Shown here piece by piece: positions 1-7,401 of a stretch of DNA of 11,521 nt. The notes under the pieces were generated by a model. It had not been told where the DNA came from. It saw only the letters and a list, made by a program, of their open reading frames with translations, and made no database searches. This DNA is from Geobacter sp. UBA1603 (lineage in GTDB: Bacteria > Desulfobacterota > Desulfuromonadia > Geobacterales > Pseudopelobacteraceae): positions 2,134-13,654 of the forward strand of contig DCNF01000017.1 in assembly GCA_002322035.1 (NCBI GenBank), in the 5' to 3' direction. The position numbers were made by a program, and so were the translations under genes. Positions within the stretch are counted from its first letter, which is position 1, and every line of letters starts with the position of its first letter.

Positions 1-116
1 ACGATGGCGTCGGTGCCGCCGTCGATCTGGAAATCGACCAGTTCGCGCAGCTTCTGCTCATCAACCGCGCCGTTGGAAAATGGTGTTACGATTGCGACGA
101 TACTTCCTTTGAACAT
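1..116 (-). CDS. dapA: 4-hydroxy-tetrahydrodipicolinate synthase, N-terminal part (cut by window edge)
   Basis: Only the first 38 codons lie in the window; the gene continues off the left edge. The reading begins [13 protein letters not shown], the typical opening of DapA, an aldolase-type TIM barrel that condenses pyruvate with aspartate semialdehyde in the first committed step of the diaminopimelate/lysine pathway in the cytoplasm. The catalytic lysine and the rest of the barrel are outside the window. The start at 116 is well set: a full AAGGAGGT Shine-Dalgarno (complement of 125-132) sits 8 nt upstream. The gene follows lysA after 27 nt on the same strand, so the two are very likely cotranscribed from the promoter ahead of lysA. 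The identification rests on about 38 residues, but they match DapA throughout. Confidence 0.9.
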   Translation of the reverse strand, partial: MFKGSIVAIVTPFSNGAVDEQKLRELVDFQIDGGTDAI

Positions 117-143
117 ATACCTGTACCTCCTTGTGGAGTTTGA

Positions 144-1397
144 TTACAGAAAGCTGGCTATTTTTTCGCCACGGATCAGGTCTTCCACGGTCTCCCGCTC
201 ACGTACAATCTCGAACTGATCACCCTTGACCATTACTTCGGCCACACGGGGACGACTGTTGTAACTGCTGCTCATGGCAAACCCGTAAGCTCCTGCCGAC
301 ATGAAAGCCATCAGGTCACCCTGCCTGAACATCGGGACTTCACGGTCCTTGACCAGAAAATCACCCGACTCGCAGATTGGACCGACAATATCGGCCACGA
401 TCATGCCGTCCTGCTCTTTCACAACCGGCTGTACACCGTGGAACGACCCGTAAAGGGCCGGGCGGGCCAGATCATTCATGCCGGCATCGATCATGATGAA
501 GTTTTTCTCGTCACGCTCCTTGGTGTAGAGGCACTTGGCCACCAGAATACCGGCATTTCCGACAATGTTTCGTCCCGGCTCGAACACCAGGTGCATGCCG
601 AGATCCTTGGTGGCGGCCACGATCTCTTTGCCGTAGTCGGCCGGCAGGGGCGGTTCCTCCTCGTTGTACTGGATCCCGAGGCCTCCGCCGCAGTCGAAGT
701 ACTTCAGATCGATCCCCTGCTCCCGCAGCCGGGCGATCATGATCTTGAGCTTTTCGATCGAGTCGACAAAGGGATTGACTTTGGTCAGCTGTGAACCTAT
801 ATGCATATCAATACCGATCACGTCGATGCCCGGCAGCGTCGTCGCGCGGGTGTACTCGGCCATGGCCCGGTCGATGGTAATACCGAATTTGGCGTTTTTA
901 AGGCCGGTGGTGATGTAGGGATGGGTGCCGGGGTCAACATCAGGGTTGACGCGGATGGCGATGCCGGCTTTCCTGCCCATGCGGACGGCGATCTCGTTGA
1001 TGCGGGTCAGTTCCTGCTCGGATTCGACGTTGAACATCAGAATCCCGGTATTAAGGGCGTATTCGATCTCGTCGTTCTTTTTTCCAACCCCCGAGTAAAC
1101 CACTTTTCTCGGATCGACGCCGGCCTTGAGAGCCCGGTAGAGCTCACCGCCGGAGACAATATCAACACCGCCCCCCAGATTGACAAACGTGCGAAGCACC
1201 GACTGGGTTGAATTTGCCTTGACCGAATAGCAGATGGTGTGGGGAACATCGCCAAAGGCATCGTCAAAGGCCTTGAAGTGACGGGTCAGGGTAGCATGGG
1301 AATAGACATAGACCGGCGAACCGGCCCGCGCGACAATATCCCGGATTGACACATTCTCTGCATGGAGTTCGTTCCCCTTGAACTGAAAATGATTCAT
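144..1397 (-). CDS. lysA: Diaminopimelate decarboxylase
   Basis: This 417-residue PLP enzyme removes CO2 from meso-diaminopimelate to give L-lysine, the last step of the pathway. It has the fold III alanine-racemase-like barrel followed by a C-terminal beta domain. Visible landmarks are the PLP-binding lysine in YSVKAN (K60), HIGSQ (199-203), the phosphate-binding glycine run DCGGGLG (235-241), EPGR (273-276), the substrate and dimer-site CESGD (342-346), and AYGF (370-373). The length is normal for the family. The start at 1397 has AGGAGG (complement of 1407-1412) at 9-nt spacing. A good promoter lies at 1471-1500, giving a leader of about 66 nt. dapA follows after 27 nt, so the first and last enzymes of the DAP branch share a transcript. 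No truncation or missing active-site residue was seen. Confidence 0.97.
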   Translation of the reverse strand: MNHFQFKGNELHAENVSIRDIVARAGSPVYVYSHATLTRHFKAFDDAFGDVPHTICYSVKANSTQSVLRTFVNLGGGVDIVSGGELYRALKAGVDPRKVVYSGVGKKNDEIEYALNTGILMFNVESEQELTRINEIAVRMGRKAGIAIRVNPDVDPGTHPYITTGLKNAKFGITIDRAMAEYTRATTLPGIDVIGIDMHIGSQLTKVNPFVDSIEKLKIMIARLREQGIDLKYFDCGGGLGIQYNEEEPPLPADYGKEIVAATKDLGMHLVFEPGRNIVGNAGILVAKCLYTKERDEKNFIMIDAGMNDLARPALYGSFHGVQPVVKEQDGMIVADIVGPICESGDFLVKDREVPMFRQGDLMAFMSAGAYGFAMSSSYNSRPRVAEVMVKGDQFEIVRERETVEDLIRGEKIASFL

Positions 1398-1470
1398 TTG
1401 ATGCTGCCTCCTCTTGGTGTATGAAATAAACGCGACCGTTTGATATGAAAGCCCTGCGATAAAGTTGAAT

Positions 1471-1500
1471 TTTATAGCACACTGCTGCCGGAAAAGTCAA
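1471..1500 (-). promoter_or_regulatory. sigma70-type promoter for lysA-dapA
   Basis: Read on the minus strand, TTGACT (complement of 1495-1500) and TATAAA (complement of 1471-1476) are separated by 18 nt, close to the sigma70 consensus. Transcription would start near 1464, about 66 nt before the lysA start codon. No operator or long leader structure is evident, and the leader is too short for a lysine riboswitch. Confidence 0.75.
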
Positions 1501-1567
1501 AAAATATGAGCCTCTTGCAAAACGTCACGAGGAGGCCGGCAAGCCAAAGCGATTGACGGAACACCCC

Positions 1568-2263
1568 ATGACGGCTACGATGCCTTGCATGAGTACACTG
1601 ACATCCGAAAATAGACTCACCCTTGAATCAATCCCCGCGCTTCTCAACAGGAACGGACGTGTCGACATCCCTGAAAACGGCCGTAGCCGTGCTTCAGTGG
1701 CCATGATTCTGGGCAGCACCCCCGCCGGAATGGCAATGTTCTTTATCGAACGGGCACGGGATGAGCGAGACCCATGGTCGGGCAATCTGGCTTTTCCGGG
1801 GGGGCGCGTGGAGCCGGGCGAACAGCTTCAGGAGGCGGCCCTGCGCGAAACATGGGAAGAGATCGGGCTCGACCTGGCCTTAAGTGCTCCCCTGGGCAGA
1901 TTGCCCGATATCGTCGGGGCGAACCTGCCGGTGCATGTATCCTGCTTCGCCTACGGCTTTTCAGTCATACCTCGTGATATCCGACCTAACCATGAAGTCA
2001 GCGATGCTTTCTGGGTCAACCTGACTGATCTGCTCGACCGGCGACGCCACATCACGACCGAAGTCCGCTTCGGCGAACGCCGCATCATGGCTCCTGCCAT
2101 CCAGCTCCCCCAGCGGGAGCACCCGGTGCTCTGGGGAATCACCTACCGGCTGGTGATGCAGTTCCTGGAGCTTCTGCCCGAGCCCTGCCGCCCCGGCTTG
2201 CATTTTCCGCCGGATGGCGTACACTTTCACGGCGATATCATTATTAACGGAGGAACACCATGA
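1568..2263 (+). CDS. Nudix hydrolase (CoA pyrophosphatase-like group)
   Basis: This protein of about 230 residues carries a complete Nudix box. Numbered from the first possible start at 1553, the box begins at G84 of FPGGRVEPGE and runs through R98, E99, E102, E103 and G105 (RETWEEIGL). It therefore keeps the glutamates that bind Mg2+ in enzymes that cleave a nucleoside diphosphate linked to another group. The preceding DPWSGNLAFPGG resembles Nudix proteins close to the CoA pyrophosphatase (YeaB/NudL) group, but the substrate cannot be read from sequence. The start is uncertain: TTG at 1553 and ATGs at 1568, 1580 and 1589 are in frame. A strong GAGGAGG at 1529-1535 is 17 nt from the TTG, which is too far, and ATG 1568 has only a weak GACGGA. 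The stop overlaps the tpx start as ATGA (2260-2263), so coupled translation with tpx is likely. No clear promoter was seen. Confidence 0.85.
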   Translation: MTATMPCMSTLTSENRLTLESIPALLNRNGRVDIPENGRSRASVAMILGSTPAGMAMFFIERARDERDPWSGNLAFPGGRVEPGEQLQEAALRETWEEIGLDLALSAPLGRLPDIVGANLPVHVSCFAYGFSVIPRDIRPNHEVSDAFWVNLTDLLDRRRHITTEVRFGERRIMAPAIQLPQREHPVLWGITYRLVMQFLELLPEPCRPGLHFPPDGVHFHGDIIINGGTP

Positions 2264-2775
2264 ACGAACGCACCGGTATCATCACCTTCAAAGGCAACCC
2301 CTTTACCCTCGTCGGACCGGAATTGAAGGTCGGCGACAAAGCACCGGATTTCAGTGTGGTCGACAACGGCCTGGCTCCGGTCACTCTCGCCAGCTATGCC
2401 GGCATGATCAAGATTATCAGCAGTGTGCCGTCAATCGACACGCCGGTCTGCGACGCGGAAGTCCGCAAATTCAATCAGGGAGCCGCCCTGCTTCCGGGCA
2501 ACGTGGTCGTGCTGACCGTCAGTGCCGACCTCCCCTTTGCCCAGAAACGCTGGTGCGGAGCCGCCGGCATCGACAAAGTGGTCATGCTCTCCGACTACCG
2601 CGACCGTTCCTTTGCCAATAGTTACGGCGTGCTGATCAAGGAGTTGCTCCTGCTCACCCGCGCCATCTTCATCGTTGACGCCAATGATGTGGTCCGCTAC
2701 ATCCAGATTGTTCCGGAAGTGACAAGCGAGCCGGATTATGATGCCGTCATAGCGGCCGCAAGGAAGCTTATCTAG
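2260..2775 (+). CDS. tpx: Thiol peroxidase (Tpx family peroxiredoxin)
   Basis: This 171-residue 2-Cys atypical peroxiredoxin reduces hydroperoxides using thioredoxin. The peroxidatic cysteine is C64 in PSIDTPVCD, and the resolving cysteine is C99 in LPFAQKRWCG. Both motifs are diagnostic of Tpx, and the length is normal. The opening (ITFKGNPFTLVG, then VGDKAPDF) is also typical. GGAGGA (2249-2254) lies 5 nt before the ATG. That ATG shares ATGA with the end of the Nudix gene, so translation is probably coupled and the pair forms one operon. A hairpin beginning 10 nt after the stop closes the unit. No signal peptide is visible; the family acts in the periplasm in some bacteria, but here a cytoplasmic location is expected. 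Confidence 0.96.
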   Translation: MNERTGIITFKGNPFTLVGPELKVGDKAPDFSVVDNGLAPVTLASYAGMIKIISSVPSIDTPVCDAEVRKFNQGAALLPGNVVVLTVSADLPFAQKRWCGAAGIDKVVMLSDYRDRSFANSYGVLIKELLLLTRAIFIVDANDVVRYIQIVPEVTSEPDYDAVIAAARKLI

Positions 2776-2784
2776 ACAGAAGCA

Positions 2785-2811
2785 GAACGGGGCGCCTGAA
2801 GCGCCCCGTTC
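2785..2811. terminator. Hairpin between convergent genes, probable bidirectional terminator
   Basis: A perfect 11-bp stem (arms 2785-2795 and 2801-2811, mostly G-C, 5-nt loop CTGAA) lies between the tpx stop (2775) and the stop of the oncoming flavoprotein gene (2815). Neither side has a proper run of Ts, so as a classic intrinsic terminator it is incomplete. Its position and symmetry still suit termination, or 3'-end protection, for both transcripts. Confidence 0.7.
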
Positions 2812-2814
2812 CAT

Positions 2815-3390
2815 TCATCCCGCTATTTTCTTTAATAACCAGGCCATGTTTTCCCCCAGATCCCTCATCGTCTTGATCCCTTCTTCATCCTGCTCAACAT
2901 CGCCGATATTCCTGCCGATGCCGATATTCCAGTAGCTCGACCCGGGAATGATCATCTGACCGATGGTGAAGAAGTGGTTGATGGTATCGAAAACGTGAAT
3001 GGCGCCGCCCCGCCGGACGGAGACCACGGCTGCCCCCGCCTTGCGCCTGAACATGTCACCATTGGCCCGGGCCACCATACCGCAGCGGTCGATCAGCGCC
3101 TTTGCCTCCGGGCTGATCGCTGCAAAATAGGTCGGGGAGCCGATAATGATACCGTCCGACTCCAGCATCGCTTCGATGCACTCGTTGGCAATGTCGTCGG
3201 TAACCGCACAGCGCTTGTCTTTAGTGCCGAAGCACCTGTAGCAGGCGATACAGCCGTGGAGCGGCCGCCCAGCCAGCTGCACCAGCTCGGTGGTGATCCC
3301 TTCCTTCTCCAGCGCTCCAAACACATGGCCGATCAGCATGGCGGTGTTGCCGTCCCTGCGGGCGCTGCCGTTAAATGCGGTGACTTTCAT
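2815..3390 (-). CDS. NADPH-dependent FMN reductase-like / iron-sulfur flavoprotein (Isf-like)
   Basis: This 191-residue flavodoxin-fold protein opens MKVTAFNGSARRDGNT, with GSARRDGNT being the FMN phosphate-binding loop of the NADPH-dependent FMN reductase/Isf superfamily. It then carries four close cysteines, C47, C50, C53 and C61 (C-X2-C-X2-C-X7-C), much like the compact 4Fe-4S motif of archaeal-type iron-sulfur flavoproteins. GSPTYFAAISPEAK (about 85-98) is the second flavin-contacting loop. It is probably a cytoplasmic dimer that passes electrons; donor and acceptor are unknown. The start at 3390 has GGAGGG (complement of 3396-3401) at 5 nt. A longer reading to 3423 would overlap copA and lacks support. 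The gene follows the copA stop by 13 nt and is probably last in that operon, just before the hairpin. It could instead be a plain FMN reductase whose cysteines do not hold a cluster. Confidence 0.85.
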   Translation of the reverse strand: MKVTAFNGSARRDGNTAMLIGHVFGALEKEGITTELVQLAGRPLHGCIACYRCFGTKDKRCAVTDDIANECIEAMLESDGIIIGSPTYFAAISPEAKALIDRCGMVARANGDMFRRKAGAAVVSVRRGGAIHVFDTINHFFTIGQMIIPGSSYWNIGIGRNIGDVEQDEEGIKTMRDLGENMAWLLKKIAG

Positions 3391-3403
3391 CGTTACCCTC
3401 CGT

Positions 3404-5794
3404 TCACAGGCGATTATTGACACGTTTAAGCATCATTGAGTTCAGCACGACCGACACGGAAGAAAAGCCCATTGCCAGACCGGCGAATTCGGGTTTGAGG
3501 TACAGACCGTAGCCGGCAAACAGGCCGGCTGCGACCGGAATACCGAGAATGTTGTAGAGAAGGGCCCAGAAGAGATTCTGCCTGACCGTGGCGAGTGTCG
3601 CCCGCCCGATCGTGATCGCCCGCACCACATCGAGCAGATCGTCACGCATGAGGACAATCGCACCGGTCTCCTTGGCAACGTCTGTCCCACCGCCAATCGC
3701 AATACCGACATCGGCCCTGGCCAGAGCCGGAGCATCATTGATACCGTCACCCACCATGCCGACCAGGCTGCCCTGTTCCTGATATTCCCTGACCAGCTCC
3801 TGCTTCCGGGCCGGGAGGACCTCCGCCTCGAACAGGTCGACACCGGCCTGCCTGGCTATGATAGCCGCCACATCGGCGTGGTCACCGGTGATCATGCAGG
3901 TTGTGATCCCCAGTCGCCTGATTTCAGCCACAGCCTGGGCCGAATTCTTTTTGAGCGTATCGGCAAAAGCCGCCACCCCGACCAGCGCCCGCCCTGCCGA
4001 CACATACACCAGCGACTTTCCGGCCGCCTTAAGCTCGGCGGTTTTCTGCGCCAGAGGGGCAAGATCAATCGACTCTTCCTGCATCAGGCGCTCACTGCCA
4101 ACCGCCAGCCGAACCCCGTTGAATTGACAGGTTATCCCGAAACCGCCGCGTTCCTCCAGCTCTTCCGCCTCCGCCGCTTCAACGCCCGCCTCCCGAGCCG
4201 CCGTAACAGCTGCCTGGGCCAGGGGATGGGTGGATCGAGCCTCGGCAGTTGCCAGGCATTCAAGCAGCTTGGCCGGGTCAACGGCACGGGAGACCGGCAC
4301 CAGGTCAGTCATTTCAGGAGTCCCGCGGGTCAGGGTACCGGTCTTGTCGAGCAGGATCACCCGGATACGGGAAATGAGCTCCAGTGCCGAACCCTTCTTT
4401 ACCAGGATGCCTCGCGATAGGGCAACTCCGCTGCCGACCATAATGGCGGTCGGCGTTGCCAGCCCCATGGCACAGGGGCAGGCGATCACCACCACGGCGA
4501 TGGCATATTTGAAAGCCGGCAGAAACCCTGCCCCGAGCGGGATGTACCAGATCAGAAACGTCCCCAGGGCCAGCAGGAGAACCGCCGGCACGAACCAGGC
4601 AGAAACCGCATCGGCAAAGCGTTGGATCGGAGCCTTGTCTCCCTGGGCTTCACGAACCATCCGGACGATCTGGGAGAGCAGCGAGGCCTCCCCGACGCGG
4701 GTGGCCCGCACCTTAAGGACACCGTTCCGGCTGATGGTTGCACCGGTAACTTCATCTCCGGCCTTTTTCAGTACCGGCTGCGACTCACCGGTAACCATGG
4801 CTTCGTCTACCGCACCACAACCTTCGATCACTTCACCATCGACCGGTATCGTCTCTCCGGGGCGGACCAGCACCACATCACCAACCCGGACGATTGACGC
4901 CGGGACCTCTTTTTCCCCCTCACCGGTCAGCAGCCGGGCTTTATCAGCCTGGAGATGCAGAAGCTTCTTAAGCGCCTCGCCGGCTTTACCGCGCGCCCGG
5001 GCCTCCAGATATTTGCCAAGGCGGATAAAGGCGACCAGCATGGCCGATGTTTCGAAAAAGACCTCGCGCGCCAGCCCGAGCAGCCCCGCATAGGCCGCCA
5101 GAGAATAGAAATAGGCGGCCGACGTGCCGAGCGCAACCAGCAGATCCATGGTGGCGCTGCGGTTTTTCAAGGCGGCCCAGGCGCCGCGGTAGAATATCAG
5201 GCCGGCCGAGAACTGGACGCCTGTAGCCAGAAGGAGGTTCAGCTGCATGACAGCCCGGTTGCCGTGCATCCCCATTGTCAGCATAATCGGCACTGACGCG
5301 GCCAAGGAGACAATCAGCCAGATCAGTTGGGAGCGGGATTCTTCATCGTCGTCACCCATGGCCGCACTCTGTTCGACCGGCAGATATCCGGCATGATGGA
5401 CGATTGAAAATATGTCGGCCTGAGCAATGCGCTGCGGGTCAAAGCGGACAAATGCCGATTCGGTGGCAAGGTTGACTACGGCCGTTGAAACGGCCGGATG
5501 CTCCAGCAATTTTTTCTCGAGCGTCGCCACACAGGAAGCGCAGTGCAGGCCGCGTACGCCAAGGGTCAACTCACCCGGCGGCTCAGGCAGGCGCACGCCG
5601 TAACCCAGGCTGCGGACCCGTTCGGCAATCTGGTCTGGCGGGGCGCCCTTCCCGTCATGAGTAACGGTCATTTCGCCCATGGCAAAATTTACCGACGCCG
5701 AAGAGACCCCTTCCAGGGCGCCGATGTTTTTTTCAATCCGCGCGGCACAGCTGGCGCATGACATACCTTCGATACGAAAGAGCGTTGTCTGCAT
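3404..5794 (-). CDS. copA: Copper-exporting P1B-type ATPase
   Basis: This 796-residue inner-membrane pump uses ATP to export Cu(I) from the cytoplasm. Two N-terminal heavy-metal domains carry GMSCASC (C13, C16) and GLHCASC (C85, C88). The core then has TGES (335-338, actuator), the transmembrane CPC metal site (439-441), the phosphorylated D483 in DKTGT, the nucleotide-binding HP dipeptide (523-524), MITGD (634-638) and GDGINDAP (682-689). The last helices hold YN (747-748) and MGFSS (775-779), the residues that define the Cu(I)-specific P1B-1 subgroup. All catalytic parts are present. AGGAG (complement of 5808-5812) is a rather distant 13 nt from the start. The gene begins 9 nt after the permease stop and is followed by the flavoprotein gene, so it is mid-operon. 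No CsoR, CueR or CopZ gene is adjacent, so its copper regulation is not visible here. Confidence 0.97.
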   Translation of the reverse strand: MQTTLFRIEGMSCASCAARIEKNIGALEGVSSASVNFAMGEMTVTHDGKGAPPDQIAERVRSLGYGVRLPEPPGELTLGVRGLHCASCVATLEKKLLEHPAVSTAVVNLATESAFVRFDPQRIAQADIFSIVHHAGYLPVEQSAAMGDDDEESRSQLIWLIVSLAASVPIMLTMGMHGNRAVMQLNLLLATGVQFSAGLIFYRGAWAALKNRSATMDLLVALGTSAAYFYSLAAYAGLLGLAREVFFETSAMLVAFIRLGKYLEARARGKAGEALKKLLHLQADKARLLTGEGEKEVPASIVRVGDVVLVRPGETIPVDGEVIEGCGAVDEAMVTGESQPVLKKAGDEVTGATISRNGVLKVRATRVGEASLLSQIVRMVREAQGDKAPIQRFADAVSAWFVPAVLLLALGTFLIWYIPLGAGFLPAFKYAIAVVVIACPCAMGLATPTAIMVGSGVALSRGILVKKGSALELISRIRVILLDKTGTLTRGTPEMTDLVPVSRAVDPAKLLECLATAEARSTHPLAQAAVTAAREAGVEAAEAEELEERGGFGITCQFNGVRLAVGSERLMQEESIDLAPLAQKTAELKAAGKSLVYVSAGRALVGVAAFADTLKKNSAQAVAEIRRLGITTCMITGDHADVAAIIARQAGVDLFEAEVLPARKQELVREYQEQGSLVGMVGDGINDAPALARADVGIAIGGGTDVAKETGAIVLMRDDLLDVVRAITIGRATLATVRQNLFWALLYNILGIPVAAGLFAGYGLYLKPEFAGLAMGFSSVSVVLNSMMLKRVNNRL

Positions 5795-5803
5795 ACTCGT
5801 GGT

Positions 5804-6865
5804 TCAGCTCCTGAAATCACCCCGGAGAAAATGCCCCCAGGTAATCTTTATCGCCGATGCGATCGGCAGAGCCAGCAGGATCCCCCAGAATCCGAGCGTT
5901 TCCCCCAGCGCCATGACCATGATGATCGTCACCAGCGGATTCAGGTTCATGGATTCTTTAAACACCAGTGGTTTGATGATATACCCCTCAAGGAAATAGA
6001 TAACCGCAAAGGCAATGCCTGTCTGCATCAGCACACCGATGGCCTGGTATTTGAACCAGGCAAAAAACAGGGCCGGCAACGTGGCCAGCAGCACGCCGAC
6101 AAAGGGGAGAACCGAGGCGACCCCGGCAAACAGTCCGCAGAAGACCGGGTGGGGGATTTCGAGCAGAGAGAGCGTCGGGACGGCCATCAGAGCAACGATG
6201 ATCGATACGATCACCTGGCCGCGCAAATAGCCGCCGATGCTGCTGTTGACCTCCCGGCCGATGCCGAGGATGATTTCACGCCGGCGCGTGGGGATCCATG
6301 AAGAAAGAGTCTCTATGACGGTCTGCTTGTAGTAGAGCATGAAGAACACCAGGATTGGTGACAGCACGATATTGAAAATATTGAAGAAGATCCGGGTGGC
6401 AAATCCGTAGGTCCAACTGCCGGCCTTTTCAGCAGCCGTGTCCAGATTGGCCGAGGCCTTGTCCAGCATCCACTGAATTTCATCTGATCCATAGCGGGCG
6501 GGCAGGCGTTCTTTCCACTCCAGGGAGATCTGCTTGATCTTCTGGATGTAGCCCGGCAGGTCCCTCAGAAACGAATCCCAACTCATAGTAACCATAGGCA
6601 GAACAAACGTCAGAAAAAAGACCGTCAGAACAGACAGAATCGCGTAAATGATCCCCAGCGCGACAACCCGCTTGAGTGATCGACGCTCCATCTGCACCAC
6701 CAGCGGATCAAGCAGGTAGGCGATTACCCAGGAGAGCAGAAAGCAGGAAATTGTGTGCTGCAGAGCATAGGCCGCAACCGTCAGAAGGCAACAGGCCAGC
6801 ATGATGGCGATAAACTGGGCATGATCGTTACGGAAGATAATCTGGTGGTCGTGGTGATGCCCCAT
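5804..6865 (-). CDS. AI-2E/PerM family membrane permease
   Basis: This 353-residue multi-pass inner-membrane protein belongs to the AI-2E transporter (PerM/YdbI, DUF20) family. Hydrophobic segments lie near residues 17-37, 39-55, 67-90, 155-178, 215-235, 240-270, 275-293 and 310-340, with a soluble loop around 95-150. GGYLRGQ (211-217), LPFVGVLLATLPA (253-265) and ALGETLGFWGILLALPIA (319-336) are typical of the family. Members have been linked to autoinducer-2 export and to Na+/H+ antiport, so the substrate is not predictable. I chose the start at 6865 because AGGGGGA (complement of 6871-6877) lies 5 nt upstream and overlaps the preceding stop; the longer reading to 6967 would overlap the upstream gene by about 90 nt. 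The protein begins MGHHHDH, an unusual histidine cluster directly upstream of a copper pump gene. It is probably cotranscribed with copA. Confidence 0.88.
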   Translation of the reverse strand: MGHHHDHQIIFRNDHAQFIAIMLACCLLTVAAYALQHTISCFLLSWVIAYLLDPLVVQMERRSLKRVVALGIIYAILSVLTVFFLTFVLPMVTMSWDSFLRDLPGYIQKIKQISLEWKERLPARYGSDEIQWMLDKASANLDTAAEKAGSWTYGFATRIFFNIFNIVLSPILVFFMLYYKQTVIETLSSWIPTRRREIILGIGREVNSSIGGYLRGQVIVSIIVALMAVPTLSLLEIPHPVFCGLFAGVASVLPFVGVLLATLPALFFAWFKYQAIGVLMQTGIAFAVIYFLEGYIIKPLVFKESMNLNPLVTIIMVMALGETLGFWGILLALPIASAIKITWGHFLRGDFRS

Positions 6866-6875
6866 GGGCGTCCCC

Positions 6876-7355
6876 CTATGGCTGGAGCGGCAGCAACGGC
6901 TCGACACCGGCGGTAAACAGATTGTTCTCCTCCAGCCATGATTGTACTCTGCCGGCGACAAATTCATCTTTCATGGCCCGCAACCGCTCATCCTCTTCAG
7001 GGAAGAAGGAAATTATATCGCTGAAACTGCCGAAACCACGGCAGCCGGCCATCGAGCCGTCCAGAATCGACCGTAGCTCCGAGTCTTTGATCTGGCCGGA
7101 AAAGCCGGAAATAACCTGACGTTCCAAGCCAAAGTCAAACCCCGGGATCTCGAGGAAACGTTCACGGTTGGTCTCCATCTGCCGCCAGAACTGGTCATCT
7201 TCCAACGCTGACGGCACAAAAAAGATCTCGCCGGTTATACGATCCAGAAAATAAACCCGATCGGGACTCCCGTTGGAAAACGCATCCAGCAGTTCATCCC
7301 ACACAATTTCAACTTGATGCACAAATCCCATTTGTTTACCTGTCCATCCTTTCAT
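6876..7355 (-). CDS. UPF0158 family protein of unknown function
   Basis: This acidic, soluble protein of 159 residues (151 if it starts at the second ATG, 7331) has no signal peptide or membrane segment. The pattern WDELLDAFSNGSPDRVYFLD with RITGEIFFV (about 19-47), then a central region ending GCRGFGSFSDIISFF (104-118) and the helix VQSWLEENNL (137-146), matches the UPF0158 family, whose function is not known. Two starts are possible: 7355 has only a weak GGATAGAG upstream, and 7331 has CAGGT at about 7 nt. It is the first gene of a minus-strand run, ending 10 nt before the permease start with its stop codon inside the permease Shine-Dalgarno, so coupled translation is likely. It diverges from the LpxH-like gene across roughly 46 bp. 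I could not pick out a convincing promoter for it. Confidence 0.75.
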   Translation of the reverse strand: MKGWTGKQMGFVHQVEIVWDELLDAFSNGSPDRVYFLDRITGEIFFVPSALEDDQFWRQMETNRERFLEIPGFDFGLERQVISGFSGQIKDSELRSILDGSMAGCRGFGSFSDIISFFPEEDERLRAMKDEFVAGRVQSWLEENNLFTAGVEPLLPLQP

Positions 7356-7365
7356 CTCTATCCAG

Positions 7366-7394
7366 TTGACTTATCTGGCAAGTGACAGCACAAT
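7366..7394 (+). promoter_or_regulatory. Possible promoter for the LpxH-like gene, suggesting a leaderless mRNA
   Basis: TTGACT (7366-7371) and CACAAT (7389-7394) are 17 nt apart. Only 7 nt separate the -10 box from the ATG at 7402, so transcription would begin at about the start codon. The -10 box matches the consensus at 4 of 6 bases, so this is weaker than the PBP promoter in the same window. Confidence 0.5.
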
Positions 7395-7401
7395 CGGTGC
7401 C

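Noticed and set aside
438..1211. Plus-strand open frames opposite lysA
   Set aside because: They are antisense to an intact lysA, show no family motif, and have the skewed composition typical of shadow frames.
1398..1464. Lysine riboswitch in the lysA leader
   Set aside because: With the promoter at 1471-1500 the leader is only about 66 nt, too short for an L-box of roughly 170 nt, and no matching structure was seen.
1553..1567. TTG at 1553 as start of the Nudix gene
   Set aside because: The strong GAGGAGG upstream is 17 nt away, beyond the usual spacing. ATG 1568 is preferred, though the choice stays uncertain.
3391..3423. Longer start of the flavoprotein gene at 3423
   Set aside because: It would overlap the end of copA and add 11 residues before the conserved MKVTAFNGSAR start, which has its own GGAGGG.
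4230..5093. Plus-strand open frame of 287 codons inside copA
   Set aside because: It lies antisense to a complete, motif-rich copA. Its composition (Ser, Arg, Thr and Pro rich, no motif) is what a GC-rich gene gives when read in the wrong frame, and no ribosome-binding site was seen.
6866..6967. Longer N-terminus for the permease
   Set aside because: The extra 34 residues overlap the UPF0158 gene and look like its out-of-frame translation. The ATG at 6865 has a good ribosome-binding site.
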